Notes under the pieces: model-generated
What the model was told of the DNA's origin: nothing
The model's input: the letters and a program-made list of their open reading frames with translations, nothing else
The model's database searches: none
Translations under genes and position numbers: made by a program
From: Ridgeia piscesae
Taxonomy: Eukaryota; Annelida; Polychaeta; Sabellida; Siboglinidae
Direction of reading: 5' to 3'
DNA: 64,000 nucleotides
NCBI GenBank assembly: GCA_025642075.2
Contig: JAODUO010000475.1
Location: 22,501 to 86,500 of the forward strand
Part shown: positions 1 to 12,300 of the stretch, piece after piece
Layout: each line of letters opens with the position of its first letter
Numbering within the stretch: position 1 is the stretch's first letter

Positions 1-1126
1 CCTGAGGACGGCGACTGAGCGAGGTGATTAGCCGGTGTCGAACTGGCAGACGAATCTCGTTGCATCACTGTCCTCGGAACGGACGGTGTCATTATGTATT
101 TGACATCTAGTGTGAATGTGTATATGTTTAATATATGGCAATTATGACTGTCGTTTTTGTGTGTGGTTTGATGACTTAGAAATTGATTACTTAAATGACA
201 AGGAGCATAAATTAATTTTGTGACTTATGAAAGTACACTGACAGTAATTACTGGGACAGTACCGATATTTATGGCAGTATTGATAGTCCAGTTATACAGC
301 AGTTTCAGTGGGGCTCTTGAGATGTATCTACTGCAAAATACATCAAGAGTATTGATGCATTGTGTCAGAATTGCAAAACCCATGACCACTAAGTAGACCC
401 CAGGTGCCGCGTTCAATGCGTCAGAGTTTTCTTTCTATCCCCAGGCCATGCAGTCCGAACCTGGAATATGATCCTACCAGGAATTACTGACAAACTAGAA
501 AACCACGTAGCATTTCAAACAGCAATCACAAACCTCACTCTCACTGTGCCCATTCACCTGATTAACAAGTAGCTGTAAAACAAACAAACTACCCAGACCA
601 ATGCACACAAACAAGCCCCACAACAAAATTTCATTAGCTCAAGTTTGGGCTGTTTATTGCAAATCACAGATCTGAGACCTAAGAGGTCAATGTGACGATG
701 CCATACTATCAAAAAAATTTCAACACTTGCAGTAATTTTGGTTAAGGTAAAATATCACAATTGTAATACACAGTACTTACTATCCTCAATAGTCAACTGT
801 ATGTATCATTAAACACTGACCAGCTCCCAAAATATCACATGACAGCATTATCATTCATAAAACACAATTAACCTATTTCCACTAACTCCCATTTGGTGTA
901 ATGTCAAACTTTGGTTATTCTACTGACACCTGCTGAACGTATTCACCAGTCCAACTAATTCAGTTAGTTTTTCTTCGGTGTTTCCCCTGAGTGAAATGAT
1001 GTGCAAGGTGGTAGGATGGGCTGACTGAGCACTGAAGGCCCAATGTGGCACTATGTGGATCCGGCGCATGGCCACCCAGAACCTTAACTTTTAATATAAA
1101 AATGGTGCATTCTGAAGGGTGTCTTA
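1..1126. other. Unassigned sequence 5' of the first mobile element
   Basis: AT-rich sequence with no coding region I can support. The TIMM44 initiation codon and presequence must lie here, elsewhere upstream of 3207, or outside the window. An ATG near 93 opens only a short frame and no convincing splice donor follows it, so I do not call a start exon. Confidence 0.5.
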
Positions 1127-2047
1127 TAAGGATGGGACGAATGTGGAATTTCATTCGAATTGAATATCGAATCGAATATCCTCGAAATTTTTAATACGAA
1201 TCGAATACGAATATTCAGTGGCTTCAAATTCGATTAGAATTCTGAACCATGTTGAGATGTCTTGATGTGGCGTCAGCATCGTGCCATACACATCAATCTT
1301 TTTGTTTACTTTCTGACCGAACCATGAAAACGATTTCTGACAGCTCCCAAACTTATTATCACATATCATATGTACATATATACACACACACAAGGTTACA
1401 AAATAAAATAATTTATATTCCTGTAAAGAATAAAGTTAAGAAAACAAACTTGCGCAAAATTCAACATGATTTACTACTGCTACGCGGAGCTCAGCGCTTA
1501 TCGTAACATTGATAATTTATCGTAGGCATCGCTAAATAAATGGTCTTCACAAATTCCAGTTTTATGCTAACCCTAAAGTAACCGTAGCCCTAAATAAGCC
1601 TAAACTAATTTCAACTAATCCTAAACTTACCAGAAACCGTAACCTTACTTAACCCGACACTTCTAACAAAAGATCCCTCGACACATAACCGATCTTAAGG
1701 TAAGCTACGCATAGTTGCCGCTGATGGCAATAGCACCGTTTTTGGTAGCAGTTGCTGGCGAGTTTGTTTTGTGAAGTTTATTTGTTTAAGTAATGATAGT
1801 GATTTTGTTATGTGGGGATGTGTATATGGGTACACGTATACATATAAGATGAGGAGTGGTTGTGGTCATTTTCATAGTTAAGTCAGAAAGTAAAAGGTCG
1901 CCTGGGACTGATTTTGCGGCAGATGACATGAAGGAAATTATTTGCGCGATATTCGTGTATATAGCGGCAAATTTTCAAATCGAATAGCGAGAAAACCTTT
2001 GAATATTAAAAATTTCAAATACCCCTCGAATATTCGTCCTGTCCTTA
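1127..2047. mobile_element. hAT-like non-autonomous inverted-repeat element (MITE), copy 1
   Basis: The ends are inverted: TAAGGATGGGACGAAT on the left and the reverse complement of TAAGGACAGGACGAAT on the right. Long inner arms (about 1296-1470 and 1750-1895) also pair, sharing a TTTACTTTCTGAC block and a CCAAACTT/AAGTTT block. Flanking octamers GTGTCTTA (1119-1126) and TTGTCTTA (2048-2055) differ at one base, which fits an 8-bp target duplication as in hAT transposons. There is no transposase frame. The internal CCTAAAC-rich stretch is shared with copy 2. Confidence 0.6.
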
Positions 2048-2135
2048 TTGTCTTAGCCTATTCCCTGAGATATAGAGAGGAAACAAATGCATAACTATAA
2101 AGCAGCAGCATGTAATAATAAATAAGTACAGAGCG

Positions 2136-2870
2136 AATAAGGAATTTCACTCGAATCGTATATCCTCGAAATTTGAATACAAATTGGATACGAATATTCA
2201 GTGGCTTTGAATTCGATTAGAGTTTTGGACAGTATCGAAATGCATTGCCGGGACACTGCATCATCCTGTGGCCATGGGCACAGTCTGCGCTGGAGTCGTC
2301 GGCATCGTGGCCATACGCTTTGCTGCCATTGGTCTTTTTGTTTACTTTCTGACCTAACCATGAAAACGAGTTCTTGCAGCCGCCAAACTTCTCCTTACAT
2401 GTCTTATGTACATATGTTACAAAACAAAATCATTTAAATTCCTGTAAAGAATAAAATTAACAAAACAAACTCATGCAAAACTCGACATGATCTACAGTGG
2501 CTACACATATCTTGGCGATTGCCATTTATTGCAGGTGTCACTACATAATTAAACCACCTTAAGAAATTCCAGTTTTATGCTAACTGTAAAGTAACCGTAA
2601 CCCTAACTACCGGTAACCCTAAATTAACATTAACTAATCCTAAACTTTCCCCAAACCCTAACGTAGCAAAAGACCACTCGACACAATACCAATATTACAG
2701 CCAGTTATGCATGGCCACCACTGATGACATGACTGCCGGCGAGTTTGTTTTGAGAAGTTTATTTGTTTCAGTAACGTTGATGATTTTATTTTGTAACCTG
2801 ATATGTGTATAAGATATAGGATGAGTATGTTGTTGCTTTCATAGTTAAGTCAGAAAGTAGTCAGAACGTA
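2136..2870. mobile_element. Second, truncated copy of the same inverted-repeat element
   Basis: From about 2152 the sequence follows copy 1 in the same order: TCGAAT-rich left end, TTTACTTTCTGACC block, TTCCTGTAAAGAATAAA, the CCTAAAC-rich core and a right arm ending in TTAAGTCAGAAAGTA. The outermost right end seen in copy 1 is missing. Two adjacent diverged copies in the same orientation suggest duplication or repeated insertion into a preferred site. Confidence 0.55.
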
Positions 2871-2959
2871 GTTTAACAATGCCTCTAATATGCCCACTGT
2901 TGTACCATACAATATGCATCTCTCATTCTGATGTGCTATCATGCATATGGGAGCCAAGC

Positions 2960-3075
2960 CAAGATGGAGTTAGATTGAACAGGTCTGTCAGCCTGGAGTC
3001 AGCTGTAAAGTGCATTGAGCAGTCTTGAGTCAGAGTATTGGATTCTGCGCTTTCCTGTTTTATATTAGTCATAAC
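2960..3075 (+). repeat. Dispersed short repeat (SINE/LINE-tail-like), copy A
   Basis: The string of blocks TTGAACAGGTCTG, GTAAAGTGC, TTGAGCA, TGGAT and CTGCGCT recurs in the same order and orientation at about 18975-19060. Tails ending in a 'GTAAAGTGC...TTGAGC...GCGCTAT' pattern are common at the 3' ends of short animal retroelements; assigning this one to a named family would need a repeat library. Confidence 0.45.
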
Positions 3076-3206
3076 ATAATTAGAGCACATTGATTCCATA
3101 GATTCTACATAACACACTGACCCAGCTGCTACTGTTGCAAGTCTTGGATGAATAATTAACTAGTCATGACATATCATTTTATTATATACCTGTCTTTTGG
3201 TTGCAG

Positions 3207-3314
3207 GGAATACATCTAGAATGTGTCAGATGCGCCAGTTTGTGTCCAAATACAACAACATTTCCTACAAAGTATCGCCATGGTAACAAATACAGCAACA
3301 CACAACTGCAGCAG
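3207..3314 (+). CDS. TIMM44: TIMM44 exon (first one recognised), 36 codons
   Basis: Acceptor TTGCAG precedes it and GTTTGT follows. It is open in one frame, phase 0 at both ends, and reads into the next exon as LQQ then VRHMSQKPGF. This is the poorly conserved presequence-linker region, so the exon rests on splice sites, phase and length more than on similarity. Confidence 0.65.
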
Positions 3315-6300
3315 GTTTGTTTGACACTGGAACTGATTAATAAGTTTATGAAAGTACTGGATCTCTGAGCATTTTAATGCATACTAGTAGTAAGATCTGT
3401 TCAAATAATTAATGTATATTTTGAAATAACTTAACTGTTTGAGGATAACTTACATGTTTAAACCTGATGAATGAACCTGTAGGCTAGGAAATTAACAATC
3501 TTGATATCATAACCTTGACCAATGTTTAATTTTGTGTTATTTGGGCGTAATCCCGCGTAATAATTGCTAAATTTGCTAACATTTTATGCAGCATATCTGT
3601 TGTTGATTTATATTTGAGTTATACCTGATTTTATATTCTACAATATTAGGACCAGTCACTTTGGCGTAAACATTAACTATTTACCTTGATGTCATTGAAC
3701 AAGGAAACTCTAAAAGAGAAACTCCTACATTCCAGGTACGACACATGTCACAGAAGCCAGGCTTCTTGAAACAACTGGTGGACAACATAAAGAATGAAAT
3801 GACAAAGAATAAAGAGATGAAGGTTTGTGGTTGCTTGTTTGTCTGCATCGGTAAATTCATATGGATATTTTTACACACCCACAACAAGATTACAAACCGC
3901 AATAAACATCACATAAGTCGGTTTCAGTCGGACAGAGATGTTTAGTCCGAGTTACATGAAAATCTTACTTAGCCAGATATTGCAATCTTACCGCTGACAC
4001 CAAAGACAGCCATCTAAGCACCACGAAGCAATGTCACTGTTGCAGAGCATCATATCATAGTGTCACAGTAATCACAAAGTAGCATGTGGACAAATGTCAT
4101 GGAATTTTAATATCTTTATCTTCAAGCTCTGAGACTTTGTCACCTGTGCCATCATCATTAAACTGTCAATGACATATCATGCAGTTTCGAAAATTTTGAT
4201 GCTCTGTTTATCACATAACGTATCCAAAGTTTATGTTCTGTCATTCGCACCGACATTGCCATTCACGGTACATACAACATTGACATTCAACACCTCCAAC
4301 AAATCCCACTTTTCACAGCAGTTTTGAAGAATTTCCAAGTTTCATTATATTCCCTGTTGTTAGCGTCCAAAAATATTTCAAGAGCTATAGCTGTAGCTAG
4401 CTATAGGTGGCCAGGATAGGCAGGTGACAGAACTTAGGTAAATACAGCTGACAGTTATATCTGAATGACAATGACAATGTGGTCCCATTAGACACAAATG
4501 TTGTCCATTTAAAACACACGTGTTATCAAGATAATAATAATTATAAAACTTCTATAGCGCCTATATCCTTAAAAAGGTCAAGCTCAGAGGCGCAAAAACA
4601 AAATCATATGACTAGTCATATATGGGGACAGCCAAAAATTGTCAGAAGAACATGGAACCGCTGAAAAGTGATGGTGGAAAAGCAATTTCAAGCAGTTTTT
4701 TTAACGAAAGGTGTCTAGTTTCAGAAGATTTAATCGTAATAATGTTAATAATGAATTATTTAAATAAAATGTGTATGTGATAACAGTGATCATATTTCAT
4801 GATATTTGTTGTGCTTAAAATAATTTCTCTCTAATATTGCCCTGTAATCATGTCATCAACTGTTGAGTGCACAGCCACAACTGGGGATCCTTTTGTGTTT
4901 TAGGACAGCTTACAGAAGTTCCGGGAAGAGGCTGAAAAGCTTGAGCAAACAGAAGCACTACAGAAAGCCCGCGAGAAATATGTGAGTTTCTCCCAGTCTC
5001 CTTGCTTCCATACATTGCCACCAGGTGGCACAGATGAAGCATGATTCAAGCGAAGGCTGTCTACCTGCCAGTTTTAAATGTACTGTTCTAAATGTTTGAA
5101 GGCATAGTGTCTGTAAACTTGTATTTTGTAAGCTTGAAGCAGTGTTTCCAATTCAAAAGTTGCACATGTGAAATAGCCTGTGAATCCGACTTATTTTGTC
5201 AGTTTGGCGGTTCGCAGAGCTTTCTTTTGATACCGCATATGTAAGGTAGACTGAATGAATGCATAAATTCATTCATTGGATAAAATCTCCCAAATATGGA
5301 TGGCAACTACATCAAGAGTTTTGAAAAATAGATTGTGAAAAATCTGTCAATGAATCAGCACAAAAAATATACACAATCTGGAATCTGTCAGCTATCCAGT
5401 GACACCAAATGTTCGCATGTCAATTACGGGTGATGAAAATTTATCTTTTTACAACAGAAACAGTTGCCGATTTTTCGTCCTGGTCGACTACAGGGTTATG
5501 TAATTAAGTTTCTTAAATATTAAGATAACTACATACATTTATATGATTTATTAAATTAAAATATGTAATAACAATAATTAATTAAATACACGAAATGTGT
5601 TATATTATTATATTACACATGACAGAATCTTTTGGTGTTTGTTGCAGCAAAGTATTGAGGCGGAGACGGCGAAGGGTTCAGACGCAGCCAAGAAGACATT
5701 CACCATCTTCCAAGAGAAGCTGAAAGAGGTGAGGACAAAATATGGGCCCCAAAAGATATACCTCGAATACTTCTGTCATCTTTTTATGTACGTTGGTGTA
5801 TAATAGCATAATCTGTTAATAAACATTGCTGTCATCTTTTTACGTACGTTGGTGTTTAATAGCATAATCTGTTAATAAACATTGCTGTCATCTTTTTACG
5901 TATGTTGGTGTTTAATAGCATAATCTGTTAATAAACATTGCTGTCATCTTTTTACGTACGTTGGTGTTTAATAGCATAATCTGTTAATAAACATTGCTGA
6001 CATCTTTTTACGTACGTTGGTGTTTAATAGCATAATCTGTTAATAAACATTGCTGACATCTTTTTACGTACGTTGGTGTTTAATAGCATAATCTGTTAAT
6101 AAACATTGCTGTCATCTTTTTACGTACGTTGGTGTTTAATAGCATAATCTGTTAATAAACATTGCTGTCATCTTTTTACGTACGTTGGTGTTTAATAGCA
6201 TAATCTGTTAATAAACATTGCTGTCATCTTTTTACGTACGTTGGTGTTTAATAGCATAATTTGTTAATAAACATTGCTGGCATCTTTTTACGTACGTTGG

Positions 6301-9300
6301 TGTTTAATAGCATAATCTGTTAATAAACATTGCTGTCATCTTTTTACGTACGTTGGTGTTTAATAGCATAATCTGTTAATAAACATTGCTGACATCTTTT
6401 TACGTATGTTGGTGTTTAATAGCATAATTTGTTAATAAACATTGCTGTCATCTTTTTACGTACGTTGGTGTTTAATAGCATAATCTGTTAATAAACATAG
6501 TAACAAATATTTTCGAATAATTTGCACTTGTAAAGTCAGTTTCATTTGTGTTCACATTTACCGTACAGTATACATATGTGATTTAACTGGACTTATTTAA
6601 TAGTAACTGTATGGTAATTTTAGCTTTTAATCAGATTGCCATAAAACTGAGGATAAATAATAAACGTGTTTCTCTTCAGTGTCATGTTGGTAAACGGTTT
6701 TTAAATTAACGCACTATCAGTTGGTGTGGTGTGTCATATAAACACCAAGCATAATGGTCGTATTTTATCTCAGTAATGGCCATTTTAATGGTGAATCAAA
6801 ATGCATGAAATATGTGTTCTATGGAGCTGTGATGAGATACATTTCTGGCATATAAAAAGTCATGTTTAAGCAACACAAATAATTCCTCATAATCCTACAT
6901 ACTGTAATAGTTCTTATTAGAACCAGTGAAATTAAATAACTTGACTGGATATATGTGTCCATGATTGGAACATCTGCTATACATAGATATAAATATTCAT
7001 CTTCAATGTCCACATTTAATAACTTGTATTTACGTTTATGTCTTAATCAATATTTCATAGTTGTATTTAAATAAATTTGATTTTAAATTGTCAACACTGG
7101 TTGAATGCTCCTAACGTCAACTTTAAAGATGTTACGTATTGTTTTAATGTTGGTAATCTCCTGAATAACATAGAGATTTATGACATTTTATCGGTACTAT
7201 TCAGACATTAGAGGAAGCTGAAAAGACGGAATTGGCAAAGAAAGGCAAAGTGTTCACGGACGAACTGTCCAAGACGGCACGGCAGGCGGCGAAGAAGATC
7301 TCGGAACAGAGTGAACAGTTGAGTCAGACGTCAGTCTACCGCACAGTGTCGGAGGTGTGTCTTCTCTTTATTTACCCCGGGTAGTCCTGGCCCTGCCCTA
7401 TAGACCCGTAGACATTTTGTACTTAAGAAAGTTTGACTGTTGATTTGAATAATAAATACACATGGCTTTTAAATTCTACTATTTTCAAAAACTGGGCATA
7501 ACGTGGCGACGGCCATTTTTCAAAATGGCTGCCAAATTCAATATCCCCGTATCTTGATAAATAAGGTATGCCGAGCAATAATTGTGGTATGTGAGTGTAT
7601 GTTTTAGGGGACCCCGATTTCAAATATAGAAATTCTTGGCTCCTGCATTTATTTCCGCCATTTTTAAAGATGGCGGTCGTCAATACAAATGTCACCATAT
7701 CTCAAACACTACGTCTCCTAGAGCAAGTGTCGGAGGTGGGCACTCATCCACACTCCTGTCCTGTCTTGTTTGTCATTTCTTACTTGTATTCCACGTCCCT
7801 GTCTGCCACTTTGTCAAAAATCATTGCTAAACAATGATGTGAACTTGTCACATGCTCGACTTCTTAATTTTTCAGATTTACAGCATTATCAATTTTGTTG
7901 TCTTTGTTATTTCAACTCACTCTCTTTTGCGATGCTGTTTAAAAAAAAAACATATTATGGAACTTTTGTGCGGTATACCACATATCCATATATCCACATT
8001 TTTGTGTCGTTGTTTAAAACTTCTGAAGTCTATTTTCTTTGTTTTTCTCTTTCTTTGCGATCCGATATTAAGTATTACTATTCGTGAGCATCATATTTGT
8101 AAGTTTGCGGAAACTTTATCTCTGGTACTTGACTTCATTTTTAGTTGTAAACAAACTGGAATTTGAGTTTGTACATTTAAATTAGTTCAATGTTATATTG
8201 TTAATCTTTGCCCCAAAAATCACTGTAATTATGAATGATTGTAGTTGTTTATTAGGACAGACTAAAATTAGCACATCAGTCATTATGTAAAATATCAGGC
8301 AAGACGATTCATAAATGCCATTAGCAAGTGGTGTATTAATGAAAACAACATCTACATGAGGTACGTAAAATGTATACTCAACATTCAAAATTACTGAAGG
8401 CCCAAGGCTGTCAGATGTGACGTCAAGCAAGTAACCTTGAAGACATGTCAGCCTGTAAGAGCAGCAGATTTCTTTAGCAAATAAAGGAGACATTTGTGTA
8501 TTTCCGAAATGGGAGATTTAATGTTCGCCTGGTGGAAAAACAGTCAAATGTTGAGTCAATTATTTGACTGGTAGATCAGTTGAAAACAATGTTTTGTTGT
8601 TATTTCAGGGAATGAAGGCTGTGAAAACTGAAATAGATGAAACAGCCTTGTCACGAGCCCGGTTATACAGACCTCCAGGTAAGATGATTACTATGTGTCA
8701 CATGTGAGATTATTATTGTATTGTTTACACAGCTGTGGTAGGCTTGACAGCGACCAGTTCAGTTTGTGGTCAATGATTTTCATAATAATTATTATCTAAA
8801 CCAACTGGTAATACCTTAACTGGCTCTGATGTCTGCCTGGAATTGTACACTATATCACTGATTGGTATAGTTTTTGTTTGAATATACTGTTTGTATATGT
8901 GATTTGTACGATTCCAAAAATAAACCATCTGTCTACCGTCCAGCTAAGGCTGTACTTAAAACTATTCACTCAAAACAAAAATGTTAACACCCACACACTG
9001 ATGCTAAGGATACTTAATTGTGTCCTATGTTGGAAGCTTCTAGTCACGTGACATTTATTATGCTAGCTTCTTTTGGTATTTGCCTGGTCTCGTAAAAATG
9101 TGGTGAAGAAATTGCTTATGTGTTCTTGCTGTGTGTAATTCTGTTCTGTTGAGTGTTAACTCAGACTGTCAAATTACGTAATCATAATAGATTATTTTTA
9201 TTTTAACTAGCCTCGATTACCCAGGCTCCGTGAGGTGGCAGCACTTTTCAGCCCCTCAACTCTGCCTATTAGAGTAAAGATGCTGATTGGCTCTCAGGCC

Positions 9301-12300
9301 ATCTATGAAATAAAAAAAAAATTATAACGATATACTTTTACAAGATAATGGTAATCTATGAAAAGTATTCAACATTGAACTTACGTTAACACAAAACTAA
9401 ATAAAGCCTTTGTTTATAAAATAGTGATTACGGCAGGATTAACCAGTATCCGTGAAGTGGCAGCATTGTTTAGCCCCACAAGGATAATATTCAGAAGCCG
9501 GCGAAGTCACCAGACTGTCTTCTCGGCGTAGTTACGCAGCCGGCCGACAATCGGTTAAGCGAAACTAGATTTTAACTAAATCGTGCTCTCGTAAAATGAC
9601 TGCACATCATCCAAAAAACCTATTCACCAAATAAGTCAGACCTGCTTCATGTGAAACAGATCAGTTGAGAAGAGTTTTTAGTCCTGTCATCTGTGCACCA
9701 TGAACTTCCTTTTAAGCTCACCTTGGTAATACAGGCAACAATTAAACAACTTATAGCACAATATCCAATCCCCAGAATTGCTCAAAGCAGTTTTCACTTT
9801 ACTGAAGTTAACTCCCTGGCGACCTGTTAATGTCATCCAAGGGTAGTCCAAAAGTATTTCTGTAAGATCTCTGCAATTTGGTCACCCTGCCATTCATGTC
9901 GTTTTTGGGTGACCTTACCAGACGTAGATGTTGTCATTGTGTGAGTTGGTTGTGCTGTCTCTGTACGCAGTGTCTGTTTGCAGTGAAACTGAGGAAACGA
10001 CAACAGACGCTGGAGGAGAACGAGGAGCGCGTGGTCGAGGCAAACACGTCAGTTGAATAACCTTCCCCCCAGGCCGGGGTCTTGCTCACTGAAATAATAA
10101 GTTCATCTGAAAATTCATCGCTAAACAGAATATGTTGTTAACTTGAAGGAGTCTGTTAACAATGCCATACTCTGGGGTGCTAATAAGTCAATATCCCGAC
10201 ACAGCTCTCTTGTTTATCTAATGACTGATGGCAGGTTAGTTAGCATCGTACGTATATTAGCTTTAAGGGTTTTCATCGGCAGAACATATTTTTAGGAGAG
10301 CAATTGTGTTCTCTTGTGGTAATCCACGGAGCGATTCATCGCTCACCGAGTGTCATGTGGCTCCCTCCAGTGGCTATGGTTGCATCATTCATAATGAAGG
10401 TGGGCATTTGTTAAAGAGTGGTATTCCCGCTGATTGAGTCAGCTTGTGGTTGAATCCTATGATGACCAAATTAACTCCATCTCAGGATGATGCTGGCTGT
10501 TTCAGAGAAGCAACAGGGATGGTGATGCACAAAGACTCCCGATGGTACCAGAGTTGGCAGACGTTCAAAGACAACAACCAAATAGTTACCAGTAAGTCAT
10601 TAATTATACTAGACATCACTATATATCTCGTGGAAAACAAATTGCCACTAACTGAGTACAATGGGTCAACGAATTGTAAAAATCTATCTCTCGCACTGAC
10701 TGTTGGTGAGGATGATTGTACCAACATTGCAAGCTAAGGTTAGTAACCTTAGTAATAACCACTGAGGTTGGTATGGTAAAATTTATTTATTTAATTTTTA
10801 TTTTTCTTCAGTGTACGGATGTAAAAAAATTAGTTAGTCACACCTTTAGAAAGAAGATACATTAAGTTTTCCAACTGTATAAAAATCATCGACCTAGCTC
10901 ACATGTAGTCAGTGTTGTTTGACACTGGGATAGAAAGGTTGGAACTGAGAAAACACATTTGACGTTCACAGTCACATAAGCGCACAACTGTTTTCATTCT
11001 AAATTCAGCCATTTTGTTTTGTATTTCTCTGTTTGATGCATTCAAAATACACTCCCAAGCCACACTTATTGTTGAGGATATGTCTTGCAAACTGTTTACT
11101 GAGATTATCGCAACATAATCTGATATTCAGAGATGTCTTGTATCATCAATCGGATCAATCAAACGTTGTTTAGAGTTAGTGAAAGGGAGCCTTAAGTACC
11201 ATGCCTGCTAAACAACTCTGCATATGTTGGGGTTTATCGTAATGTTGTTAAGGGCTAAGTTAAATAGTTGACTAAATTTTTACCTGTCAGAAACAAACTT
11301 TACCCGTCCAAATGAGAGATGGACAGGTCAGTGAGGTCTCTAGATAATACAAGGTGAAGGCTGATACCTCTCGCATGTAGATATTGACCTAATGGTCAAT
11401 GTGGAGATGACCACTGCATGGTTGAATCATTAATACGCGAGAACAGATGTTTAGTCACATATCAGTAGAACATGTTTACATCAGGACTGGTGTGTGTTAT
11501 GCTGTCAAGGTGTATCTATATAAGACAGTGCATTGTGGGTAATTCTGTGAATCTTGGTTTGCTTCAGAATTGTTCGACATGAAGGCAAAGTATGACGAGA
11601 GCGACCACCTGGTTGTGAGAGCGACTCGTGCGTTTACCGAAAAATTTACTGATATCTTTGGTAAGTGCATATGTGAGTGAGTGAAATTGTGCTGCAGCAC
11701 AGTTTTTTTTGCATTTGGACAAAATATGGTGATATGTTGTAAAATTATGATTTTGAATCGTATCTTTACATAGTAATTTCATTATTATAATTTTATGACT
11801 TAAAACTTTGTTTTTAACCTATTTACGTGTATGGCTTATTTCCTTTTTTCAGACCATAAGAGTAAGAATTTGTCTGTCCTCTAGGATGATCGATATTAAT
11901 ATTACATTGGAATATATCAGAAACATGCAATCTGACGCTCGTTTCAACCCAAAGTCCATTTTTGTAGATGTGCTCTGAAAGCACAGGAAAGTTGGCCTGA
12001 TATCAGAATGCCTCATAACTGATGTCACAACTGGGTATTCAGAAAGCGTGGCAAAATATCCATATTAAAAAAATTCCAGTGGATAGCAGAAACGTGGTAT
12101 TTCTAAGTCATTGATCACGGAACTATATAGCAGCATGTAATACAATATACAATCGAGCAATAGGTATTTTAATTTCCTTTAATGAAGTGTAGGAAAGTTA
12201 CACCTGTTTTAAATAGTTTGAGCCCCCCATATATTTTAATACTTGCTGAATTTATGTTTTTATATCGCTTGTTGTTTACAGGTAATGTATTTTCAAAGAC

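Noticed and set aside
1585..1680. CCCTAA-like runs resembling interstitial telomere repeat
   Set aside because: Irregular spacing and shared with the second copy of the inverted-repeat element, so it is element interior, not telomeric.
7720..7745. A second GTGTCGGAG|GTG, identical to the end of the TIMM44 exon at 7354
   Set aside because: Only nine coding bases match and no acceptor plus open frame precedes it; treated as coincidence or a tiny duplication.
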